NCBI RefSeq assembly: GCF_012927345.1
Contig: NZ_JABBGJ010000023.1
Span: 62,001 to 126,000, forward strand
From: Paraburkholderia polaris
Lineage (GTDB): Bacteria > Pseudomonadota > Gammaproteobacteria > Burkholderiales > Burkholderiaceae
Length of the DNA: 64,000 nucleotides
Direction of reading: 5' to 3'
Shown here: positions 16,713 to 23,669 of the stretch, piece after piece
How positions within the stretch are numbered: position 1 is the stretch's first letter
Layout: each line of letters opens with the position of its first letter
Position numbers and translations under genes: made by a program
Notes under the pieces: model-generated
Database searches by the model: none
What the model was told of the DNA's origin: nothing
What the model saw: the letters and a program-made list of their open reading frames with translations, nothing else

Positions 16713-17750
16713 TTAGCTCTTGTGCCCATCGGCTGGCGTGGCCGCTTTCTCGACGTGACCGCCGAAGTCGTGCCGCATGGCCGACAACACCCGGTTGGCA
16801 AAATCCCCGTCGCCCCGGGAGCTGAAACGCGCGAATAGCGCCGCGCTCAGCACCGGCGTCGGCACGCCTTCGTCGATTGCCGCCGCCACTGTCCAGCGCC
16901 CTTCGCCCGAATCCGATACGCGTCCTGCGTAGCTTTGCAGATCGGCGTCGCTGACGAGCGATCCCGCTATCAGATCCAGCAGCCAGGAACCGATCACGCT
17001 GCCGCGCCGCCATACCTCGGTGACCTCGGCGAGATTCAGTTCGTACTGGTAAAGCTCGGGACGGCGCAGCGGCGACGTTTCGGCGTCGGCTTCGCGCGCT
17101 TGTTTGCCGGCGTCGGCGTGGCGCAGAATGTTCAGGCCTTCGGCATACGCGGCCATCATTCCGTATTCGATGCCGTTATGGACCATCTTTACAAAGTGGC
17201 CCGCTCCCTGCGGACCGCAATGCAGGAAGCCATGATCGGCCGTGCTGGTGCCGGCTGTGCGGCCCGGCGTAGCGGGCGCTGCGCCCGCACCCGGCGCAAG
17301 CGTCGAGAAAATCGGTTCGAGCCGCTTCACGACCTCGGCCTCGCCGCCGATCATCAGACAGTAGCCGCGCTCACGGCCCGCTACGCCGCCGCTCGTGCCG
17401 ACGTCCACATAGTGAAGCTGACGTTTGGCCAGATCGCCGCCGCGGCGAATGTCGTCGTGGTAATAGGAGTTGCCGCCGTCGATCACGATGTCGCCGGGCT
17501 CCAGCAAGGGCACGAGGTTCTCGAGCGTCTTGTCGACCACCGCGGCGGGCACCATCAGCCACACCGCGCGCGGTTTTTGCAGTTGCGCGACCAGGTCCTC
17601 GAGCGAGGTTGCACCCGCAATGCCGTCCTGTTTCAGCTTGTCCACCGCGGCCGGTTGCACGTCGTAAGCGATGCATTGCTGACCGCCCTTCGTCAGGCGA
17701 CGCACCATGTCCGCGCCCATGCGTCCCAATCCAATCATGCCTAGCTGCAT
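16713..17750 (-). CDS. gnd: 6-phosphogluconate dehydrogenase, decarboxylating, short form, 345 aa
   Basis: Oxidises 6-phosphogluconate to ribulose 5-phosphate and CO2. The N-terminal Rossmann motif is LGMIGLGRMGADMVRRL; VIDGGNSYYHDD, YVDVGTSGGVAGRERGYC (in part) and the catalytic HGFLHCGPQGAGHFVKMVHN (in part; Lys and Asn conserved) follow. At 345 residues it belongs to the shorter, often NAD-preferring group rather than the ~470-residue enterobacterial type. A Gly/Ala/Pro-rich loop before HGFLHCG is an insertion. CGGAG precedes the ATG. Supplies pentose phosphate for transketolase and phosphoketolase elsewhere in the window. Confidence 0.92.
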   Translation of the reverse strand: MQLGMIGLGRMGADMVRRLTKGGQQCIAYDVQPAAVDKLKQDGIAGATSLEDLVAQLQKPRAVWLMVPAAVVDKTLENLVPLLEPGDIVIDGGNSYYHDDIRRGGDLAKRQLHYVDVGTSGGVAGRERGYCLMIGGEAEVVKRLEPIFSTLAPGAGAAPATPGRTAGTSTADHGFLHCGPQGAGHFVKMVHNGIEYGMMAAYAEGLNILRHADAGKQAREADAETSPLRRPELYQYELNLAEVTEVWRRGSVIGSWLLDLIAGSLVSDADLQSYAGRVSDSGEGRWTVAAAIDEGVPTPVLSAALFARFSSRGDGDFANRVLSAMRHDFGGHVEKAATPADGHKS

Positions 17751-17841
17751 ATTTCGCTCCGGAAAGTGTCTCGTTGCGCTCGTTGATCTGGTTCGGCGTA
17801 CTCGGCCATGTCGCGCGCTTCATCTGCGGCAAGTGGCTGTT

Positions 17842-18009
17842 CTAACTGTAGATGGGTTTTACGTGCTCCGACGGACACACGGTAGCAGCCTCGGATCGTC
17901 CATGCAGTGAATCGGGCATCCCCGCCTGCATCGAACGACGATACGCTTCTTTGCAGAGCTTTTGCGCAGCCTGAAGTTCCGGACGTGCGTCGGTGCGAGC
18001 CGTAGTCAT
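17842..18009 (-). CDS. Possible small hypothetical protein, 55 aa
   Basis: The C-terminal end of a longer minus frame gives a 55-residue protein from the ATG at 18009 (MTTARTDARPELQ start), Ala/Arg-rich with two Cys and no recognised domain. No strong ribosome site is seen (AAGCCTG at best). It lies between gnd and the sugar-efflux-type MFS gene. May be real but could be chance. Confidence 0.35.
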   Translation of the reverse strand: MTTARTDARPELQAAQKLCKEAYRRSMQAGMPDSLHGRSEAATVCPSEHVKPIYS

Positions 18010-18155
18010 GACGCAGGCTTCGATTTTGCCAACAGTCTGCTTACACTTTGTGCGGGCGATCGGGCGGGATGTTTGCGCAGCCACCGCCTTTGGGCATGGG
18101 GATTGGTGTGGGCGGCGCGAGGCGTTTTTCATGTGCAGCATCCCAATTGGGAGCG

Positions 18156-19478
18156 CTATCTCCGCCGTGTCTGAACCTTCCCGTATTGCGCGCGCGCAAA
18201 ACGCTGCACCGCGCGCCACATCTGCGGGTAGCGGTAACCCGGCACGGCGAACAGCACCAGCGCGCAAAGCGCCAGCAAACCGCAGAACAGGAACGTGCCG
18301 CGATAGCTGAACGCCTGCACCAGCAAACCCGACAACACGCCGGAGAGAATCGAGCCGACCCGCGCCGCATTGAAGAACAGTGCGGTCGCACGGCCCGGCG
18401 CGTGCGGCATCAGGTCCTGCACATAGGTCATGCCGAGGCACGAGGTCACCGCGACGACGAATGCGTTGAGCATCTGCATCGGGATCAGCACGTGGACGCT
18501 CCCCGCCAGCGACATCGCGACGAAATACACGGCGTGAACCGCCGCGCAGGCGGCCAGCCAGTTGGGCTTGTGCAGCGCTGATGACTTCGCGCCGAGCGCG
18601 AGCATCATCGGAATCTCCATCAAGGCGCCGAGGCCGAGCATGACCGACACGTCCAGATGCGTGCCGTTCAGGCCGTGCACGATATAGAGCGGCAGCACGA
18701 TCATGGTGGCGTTCGCGGCGAGACCGAGCAAGGTGAGCGCGGCCACGGCACGGCGGATGTCGTTCGGCGAGGCGACGCCCGGCAGGTCCTCGTGCGCCTC
18801 TTCGCCCGGCGCGGTCAGTGGCGGCACGGTGATCGAGGCTGACGGTTCCGAGGCCGTGTCTTCCACCGTGTGATCACCCAGATGGCCTTGCGGCTCCCGC
18901 ATGCGCCAGACGATGGTCGCGCAGGCCGCGAAACTTGCCGCCGCGAACAGGAAGAGTCCATAGAAGCCGGCGCCGGCGAGCACCAGCGCGCCCACCGACG
19001 GACCGAACACCCACGCCGCCGAGAGGATGGTCCGCAAGGTGGCGCTGGCGAACGCGCGCTCCGCGGGGTCCGGCACCGGCAGCGCCGCGCGGCTGAACGA
19101 GAACACCATCGAGATGGCCGAGCCGCCCGCGCCGATAAAGACAATGCCGACCGCCAGCAACAACCGGTAGTCACGCACCACGCATAGACACAGGTAGCCC
19201 AGGGCGGCGGCCACCAGTGCCGCCAGCAACAACGGCCGATGCCGTCCGCTCGCATCGCTCCAGCGGCCGGCGAAGGTGCTGGCGAGCACCCCGCTGGCGG
19301 CGATCAGCGTCATGAAGACGCCGAGCTTGAGCGGCGTCATGCCGGCGCGTTCAACACCGAACAGTGACAGATACGGAGCGGTGAACGACATCGCCACACC
19401 GAGCATGAGGGTGGCGGCGGCCAGCGGCTTAAAGCCAGGGATGCGCAGCAGGTCGAAAAAGCGGGCGGTTTTCAACAC
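18156..19478 (-). CDS. MFS permease, sugar-efflux (SET) type, 440 aa
   Basis: Twelve predicted membrane helices with a long hydrophilic loop (about residues 220-245) in the middle. The N-terminal half reads TLMLGVAMSFTAPYLSLFGV and the loop-2/3 motif is FAGRWSDASGRHRP; SATLRTILSAAWVFGPSVGA resembles the SetA/SetB sugar-efflux transporter group. The start is a GTG at 19478 without a clear ribosome site, so the N-terminus is uncertain. A role in sugar or sugar-analogue export is a family-based inference. Confidence 0.8.
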   Translation of the reverse strand: MLKTARFFDLLRIPGFKPLAAATLMLGVAMSFTAPYLSLFGVERAGMTPLKLGVFMTLIAASGVLASTFAGRWSDASGRHRPLLLAALVAAALGYLCLCVVRDYRLLLAVGIVFIGAGGSAISMVFSFSRAALPVPDPAERAFASATLRTILSAAWVFGPSVGALVLAGAGFYGLFLFAAASFAACATIVWRMREPQGHLGDHTVEDTASEPSASITVPPLTAPGEEAHEDLPGVASPNDIRRAVAALTLLGLAANATMIVLPLYIVHGLNGTHLDVSVMLGLGALMEIPMMLALGAKSSALHKPNWLAACAAVHAVYFVAMSLAGSVHVLIPMQMLNAFVVAVTSCLGMTYVQDLMPHAPGRATALFFNAARVGSILSGVLSGLLVQAFSYRGTFLFCGLLALCALVLFAVPGYRYPQMWRAVQRFARAQYGKVQTRRR

Positions 19479-19657
19479 GGGTGGCGGTGGGTCAGGGAGG
19501 GCGAGTCTGCGAGGCGCGATGTGCGATGTGCGCCGCGGACTTCGTGGCCGGAACGACGGGGCATTATCGGCCTAGCTAGCGGGCGCGTAAACCCGCGCCC
19601 CCGCATCCCAAATTTGTGTTGCGCGCCGTTGCGAACGAACTGACGGCATAGACGAGG

Positions 19658-20176
19658 CTACTTGCCGTCCGTTGCGCGCATTTGCTGCGCTTGCGCTTTG
19701 TAATCGTAGGTCGGATAAAACTCGGTGCGATAGCCACCCCATGCCGTCGTCTCGATGGCCCGGTTGACTTCACGCAGACGGCTGGCCGGCACCCGCAGCG
19801 TGACCACCTGGCCGATACCCATCATCACGTACCACGACACGACCTCGATGCCCGGCGGCGGAAAGGTCTTGAAGAATCCTTGCGCGCGCAACTGGTCGTT
19901 GATTTTCGGCAGCGGCTTCGATTCGTCGTGGCGCAGGAAGATGGTGAGCAGGAAGGTGTCGTCGGGCGCGGCAGCCGACGCTGCGGCAGGCATGGCGGCT
20001 TGCGTGGCTGGCGTGGCTTGCGTGCCAGGTGCTGGCGCGGCAGCGGGATCGGCGCTATATGCAAGCGGCGCGGCACAGAGCGACGTGATGAGTGCCGCGC
20101 CAAGCAGGCCACGGCGGAGCACGGCGGCAGGCGCGACAGGCAGGGCGGACGTGCTTACGGCAATTGCAATCGGCAT
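19658..20176 (-). CDS. Exported hypothetical protein, 172 aa
   Basis: A signal peptide is clear: basic LRR, then GLLGAALITSLCAAPLAYSA. An Ala/Pro-rich linker follows, then a compact ~110-residue domain with TFLLTIFLRHDESKPLPKIN, FFKTFPPPGIEVVSWYVMMG, VTLRVPASRLREVNRAIE and YRTEFYPTYDY. GGAGGC precedes the ATG. It starts 43 bp after the DUF2628-type gene on the same strand. I do not recognise a named family; a periplasmic role is likely. Confidence 0.75.
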   Translation of the reverse strand: MPIAIAVSTSALPVAPAAVLRRGLLGAALITSLCAAPLAYSADPAAAPAPGTQATPATQAAMPAAASAAAPDDTFLLTIFLRHDESKPLPKINDQLRAQGFFKTFPPPGIEVVSWYVMMGIGQVVTLRVPASRLREVNRAIETTAWGGYRTEFYPTYDYKAQAQQMRATDGK

Positions 20177-20218
20177 CGAATGCCTCCATGACGGCGGGGG
20201 AAGACCCGGTGGCGTGCC

Positions 20219-20602
20219 TCAGGGGACTTGCTTAGGGGAACCTGCACGCGTGGTTTGAGGTTTAGCAATATCCGCTCCTCCCACGGCACTGCCCTCGCCC
20301 GCCGACTGCACGACGACGTATCCGCGCTTTTCGAGCGTCCACCGGTGCCACTGGTTGCCATAGACACCACAGGCACCGCCGAACAGCACGGACAGTATCA
20401 GTCCGATCGTGCCGACCGTTTCACCCCACAAGCCCGAGAAGAACAGCAGCGTATTGACCGCCAGCATGATGAAAGTGGCAAACCACATTCTCTTCGACAT
20501 TGCCCAGACGAAGCCCAACAGCAACGCGCCCCAACTGAAGCCAGTGGCAACAGCGACGGTTTCGTCCCTACCGGGCCGCTGAAGATAGATCCTTTCTGCC
20601 AT
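20219..20602 (-). CDS. DUF2628-like small membrane protein, 127 aa
   Basis: Two or three membrane segments (FSWGALLLGFVWAM, FATFIMLAVNTLLFFSG, TIGLILSVLFGGACGVYGN) and a hydrophilic tail. The FSWGALLLGFVWAMSKRMW segment matches the start of DUF2628-type proteins. GGAAAGGAA precedes the ATG. First gene of a probable two-gene unit with the exported protein downstream. Function unknown. Confidence 0.7.
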   Translation of the reverse strand: MAERIYLQRPGRDETVAVATGFSWGALLLGFVWAMSKRMWFATFIMLAVNTLLFFSGLWGETVGTIGLILSVLFGGACGVYGNQWHRWTLEKRGYVVVQSAGEGSAVGGADIAKPQTTRAGSPKQVP

Positions 20603-20748
20603 TTCCTTTCCTGAACGCGATGATGCCTCTAGAGCGAATCATGACGTTTAACATGTCACGCTGGCAAGAATATGAGTTTGTGTGAAATTTGCGCGACAAC
20701 GCAGCCGCTGGCGGCCCTCAACGCGCTGCGACACGTCTCACCAAATTT

Positions 20749-20769
20749 TAGTTGCCTTGCTAACCATAT
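20749..20769. promoter_or_regulatory. MarR-type operator candidate, copy 1
   Basis: TAGTTGCCTTGCTAACCATAT lies 17 bp upstream of the MarR-family start. The core GTTGC-CTT-GCTAAC is an imperfect dyad. An almost identical 21-bp copy (one mismatch) sits in front of the next gene at 21224, which is strong evidence for a specific regulator-binding site and suggests autoregulation. Confidence 0.65.
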
Positions 20770-20786
20770 TGCGTTTCAATAGAGCC

Positions 20787-21203
20787 ATGTTCGATCATTG
20801 CCTTTACTTCAACTCATCCGCATTGGCGCGGCTTGCAGAGCGCGAATGGGGTGCCGTGTACGCCGAATTCGGGCTGACGCCGCCGCAGGGTTTCGTGCTG
20901 CGCGTCGTGTTGGCCACGCCCGGTTGTCTCAGCAGCCAGGTCGCGGATCTGCTGGGCATTGCCCGCCCTACTGCGACGCGGCTGATCGACAACCTGAGCG
21001 ACAAGGGACTGGTGGAGCGTCGCCAGGGCGAAACCGACGGCCGCGAATGGCGCGTGTACGCCACACGGACGGGTAAAGCGCTTGAGCGGCCTATCAATGA
21101 AGCCAGCGCGCAAATAGCGAGGAATCTGCGCGCCAGGATTGGGCCGGAGTTGTTCGAGGCGGCGGTTACATCAATGCATGACGTGCGAAAAGCGCTTGGA
21201 TAA
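20787..21203 (+). CDS. MarR-family transcriptional regulator, 138 aa
   Basis: A winged-helix repressor: LARLAEREWGAVYAEFGLTP, the recognition region LSSQVADLLGIARPTATRLI and the wing GLVERRQGETDGREWRVYAT. The ATG at 20787 gives a normal MarR length; the longer frame from 20682 runs through the operator and is rejected. It is followed by an overlapping terminator and then by a small membrane gene whose promoter carries the same 21-bp motif. The local regulon is probably itself plus that gene; the ligand is unknown. Confidence 0.88.
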   Translation: MFDHCLYFNSSALARLAEREWGAVYAEFGLTPPQGFVLRVVLATPGCLSSQVADLLGIARPTATRLIDNLSDKGLVERRQGETDGREWRVYATRTGKALERPINEASAQIARNLRARIGPELFEAAVTSMHDVRKALG

Positions 21204-21216
21204 GGCGCTTTTTTTT
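21190..21216 (+). terminator. Intrinsic terminator of the MarR gene
   Basis: AAGCGC (21190-21195) pairs with GCGCTT (21205-21210) around a 9-nt loop, followed by eight T residues. The stem overlaps the last codons and stop of the MarR gene, separating it from the next gene, which has its own operator-like site. Confidence 0.85.
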
Positions 21217-21223
21217 AATCCAA

Positions 21224-21244
21224 TAGTTGTCTTGCTAACCATAT
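21224..21244. promoter_or_regulatory. MarR-type operator candidate, copy 2
   Basis: TAGTTGTCTTGCTAACCATAT matches the site at 20749 at 20 of 21 positions and lies 14 bp upstream of the start at 21259, almost the same distance as in front of the MarR gene. Control of the small membrane gene by the adjacent MarR protein follows by inference. Confidence 0.65.
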
Positions 21245-21258
21245 AGAGAGAAGATCGA

Positions 21259-21546
21259 ATGAATCATCTGGCGAGTCAGCGCGGCGCGAACCCCTCCAAG
21301 GGCACGGGAAAATTTTCAGGCGGGACGAGGCTCTCGGCAAACTGGATTTTCGGCGCTGTGTTCGGGTTGTCGCTTTGTATCTTGCTCGGTATCGCGATTG
21401 CTTGCGCGCCGGCTGCCGTGCGCAGCAATAATGAGCGCTGCATGCAAGCGCTGGCGGATGAGCAGCACGTGAGTGTCGAAGATTTTTTTCAGAACCCCGC
21501 TGAGCAGAATGCTTTGGCGTTGGCAGCTGAGCAATGCGCGCGATGA
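21259..21546 (+). CDS. Small single-pass membrane protein, 95 aa
   Basis: A hydrophilic Ser/Gly-rich N-terminus, one membrane helix (WIFGAVFGLSLCILLGIAIA, about residues 29-48) and a ~45-residue tail with two Cys (CMQALADEQHVSVEDFF, AAEQCAR). GAGAGAAGATCG precedes the ATG. The MarR-type operator copy directly upstream makes it the likely target of that regulator. No family recognised. Confidence 0.7.
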   Translation: MNHLASQRGANPSKGTGKFSGGTRLSANWIFGAVFGLSLCILLGIAIACAPAAVRSNNERCMQALADEQHVSVEDFFQNPAEQNALALAAEQCAR

Positions 21547-21741
21547 CTGGCCTGCCTTGCTCCTCGGACTGGGGCGGTAGGCTCACGGATCGATGAAAGG
21601 CCGCCCAGCACGGGAAAACACCTCCGCCCCCGTCACTGACGATCCCGGCCATAGCTGATACTCTTTACCTAATCCACGCGCAGCAGCACCCCGCGCAAGC
21701 GGAAACGCTGTCTGCGAAGGTAAAAAAACACCGGAGCGCCT

Positions 21742-22062
21742 ATGGCAACCCAACCACCCTATTCCCCCCACGCCCCCTCCCGAGCCGAGGTCGACGCCCT
21801 GCCGGGCGCCACGGTCATAGAATTCGGCACGGACTGGTGCGGCTTCTGTCAGGGCGCGCAAGCGTCGATTGCCAAAGCCCTCGAACCCCATGCCGGCATC
21901 CGGCATCTCAAAGTCGAAGACGGCCCCGGCCGCCCGCTTGGCCGCTCTTTCAAGGTCAAACTCTGGCCCACGCTGGTCTTCATGCGCGATGGCGCCGAAG
22001 TCGCACGCATCGTACGCCCGATTAACGCCGCGGACATAGCCGAGGCATTCGCTTCGCTCTGA
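21742..22062 (+). CDS. Thioredoxin-fold protein, 106 aa
   Basis: A cytoplasmic thioredoxin-like protein with the redox motif EFGTDWCGFCQGAQASI (CGFC in place of CGPC), the cis-Pro region KLWPTLVFMRDG and a normal fold length. CGFC suggests a redox potential different from classical thioredoxin; its substrates are unknown. CGGAG precedes the ATG. It lies 40 bp upstream of class I aldolase and may be co-transcribed with it. Confidence 0.88.
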   Translation: MATQPPYSPHAPSRAEVDALPGATVIEFGTDWCGFCQGAQASIAKALEPHAGIRHLKVEDGPGRPLGRSFKVKLWPTLVFMRDGAEVARIVRPINAADIAEAFASL

Positions 22063-22102
22063 CAAGACGTCATCCGCAACCGGATTAAAGGGAGCACACC
22101 TC

Positions 22103-23122
22103 ATGGACACACGTAGCGAACTGCAAGCCACCGTCAATGCGATGGTCCAACCCGGCAAAGGCCTTCTCGCCGCCGACGAAAGCGGCCCGACCATCGCCAA
22201 ACGCTTCAAGACGATCGGCCTCGAATCGAGCGAGGAAAATCGTCGCGCCTACCGCAACCTGCTGCTCACCGCGCCGGGTCTCGGTGAATTCGTGAGCGGC
22301 GTGATCCTTTACGAAGAAACACTCGGGCAGAAAGCGGACGACGGCACGCCTTTTCCGCAACTCGCCGCCAAAAATGGCGTCGTGCCCGGCATCAAGGTGG
22401 ACCTCGGCAAGATTCCGCTCGCGCTCGCCCCTGGCGACGAAATCACCGAAGGTCTCGACGGCCTCGCCAAGCGCTTCGTCGACTACAAGCGGCAAGGCGC
22501 GCGCTTCGCGAAATGGCGCGCGGTCTACAACATCACGGCGAGCTTGCCGAGCCGCCTTGCCATCGAAGCGAATGCCGACTCCCTCGCGCGCTACGCGGCG
22601 ATCTCGCAGGAAGCGGGCATTGTGCCGATCGTCGAACCGGAGGTGCTGATGGACGGCGATCACACCATCGGGCGTAGCGCGGAAGTGACCGAGGCCGTGT
22701 TGCACGAGGTCTTTAACGCGCTGCACCGGCATGGCGTGGTACTCGAACATATTCTGCTGAAGCCGAGCATGGTGCTGGCGGGCTCCGAACATGCGCAGCA
22801 ATCGTCTACTTCGGATATTGCCGTGCACACTGTGCGGGTACTCAAGCGCACGGTGCCCTCGGCGGTGCCTGGGATTGTGTTCCTGTCGGGGGGGCAAACG
22901 CCGGAAGAGGCAACAGCCAATCTCGATGCAATGAATCGCCTCGGGCCGCTGCCGTGGAATCTGAGCTTCTCGTATGGCCGCGCGTTGCAGGAACCGCCGC
23001 TGCAAGCATGGAAGGGTCAGGCAAGCAACGTTAAGGAAGCCCAGGAGGCATTGCTCAAGCGCGCCCGGCTGAACAGCGCAGCGGCGCTCGGCAAGTACGA
23101 GGCAGCGCAGGAAAAGAGCTAG
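22103..23122 (+). CDS. Fructose-bisphosphate aldolase, class I, 339 aa
   Basis: The Schiff-base aldolase of glycolysis/gluconeogenesis. Family motifs: GKGLLAADESGPTIAKRF at the N-terminus, FVSGVILYEETL, ARFAKWRAVYNI, PIVEPEVLMDGDH and the active-site LLKPSMVLAG with Lys220, followed by VPGIVFLSGGQ. The length is normal for class I. AAGGGAGC precedes the ATG. Class I enzymes need no metal, and bacteria often keep them beside a class II enzyme for gluconeogenic growth; which role applies here is not visible. Confidence 0.95.
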   Translation: MDTRSELQATVNAMVQPGKGLLAADESGPTIAKRFKTIGLESSEENRRAYRNLLLTAPGLGEFVSGVILYEETLGQKADDGTPFPQLAAKNGVVPGIKVDLGKIPLALAPGDEITEGLDGLAKRFVDYKRQGARFAKWRAVYNITASLPSRLAIEANADSLARYAAISQEAGIVPIVEPEVLMDGDHTIGRSAEVTEAVLHEVFNALHRHGVVLEHILLKPSMVLAGSEHAQQSSTSDIAVHTVRVLKRTVPSAVPGIVFLSGGQTPEEATANLDAMNRLGPLPWNLSFSYGRALQEPPLQAWKGQASNVKEAQEALLKRARLNSAAALGKYEAAQEKS

Positions 23123-23127
23123 CGCCT

Positions 23128-23152
23128 ACGGCACGCAGCCCGCGCGTGCCGT
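23128..23152 (+). terminator. Stem-loop after the aldolase gene
   Basis: ACGGCACGC (23128-23136) pairs exactly with GCGTGCCGT (23144-23152) around a 7-nt loop, starting 6 bp after the stop codon. There is no U-run, so it may be a Rho-independent end of a weak kind or an mRNA 3' stabiliser. Confidence 0.5.
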
Positions 23153-23260
23153 CAGCTATTGGAACCGGCGCGCCGCTCGCGCCGTGTTCGAACGGCACCA
23201 GCGCGAATACCGGTGAATCTTCAGTTCGCCGATATGGGTAGCCCGCTTCCCGCTTCCTGC

Positions 23261-23527
23261 TTACTGCCCCTTGGTGGCGCTGCTGGCGTCGGCGCCTGGC
23301 GTACTGGTCGTGTCGGTGGCCGGCTTCTTCGTGTGCTTCATGTGTTTCTTCGCATGTGCCGTCGCGCCGGAAGCCTGCATGTCGCCGCCTTCGCGCGTCG
23401 CACCGGCGTTAGTGCCTGCGTTCGGGTCGTTGCCGGCCGGGCCGCCACCGCCACCGCTGCCTTGGGCCATGGCGAGCGACGAAGCGGCGAGCAACGTCGA
23501 GACGAGCAATACGTTTCTGATCTTCAC
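23261..23527 (-). CDS. Small exported Gly/Thr-rich protein, 88 aa
   Basis: A signal peptide (MKIRNVLLVSTLLAASSLAM, then AQG) is followed by a Gly- and Thr-rich stretch and a His/Lys-rich HAKKHMKHTKKP tail. The GTG start at 23527 has AGGAG eight bases upstream. Probably periplasmic and unstructured. The His/Lys cluster could bind metal or polyanions, but no function is established. Confidence 0.75.
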   Translation of the reverse strand: MKIRNVLLVSTLLAASSLAMAQGSGGGGGPAGNDPNAGTNAGATREGGDMQASGATAHAKKHMKHTKKPATDTTSTPGADASSATKGQ

Positions 23528-23669
23528 GATTATTCTCCTGTCCGAAAAAGAAGCAGGTTGCGCTGGCTGGTCCAGCCAGATACGCGTACCTCGTCATCCT
23601 TTCAGCAAGGGTCGTGCCGCGAGTGATGAAACGCTTCGTACACAGCCGACAGCACAGAAAAGTGCCGCC

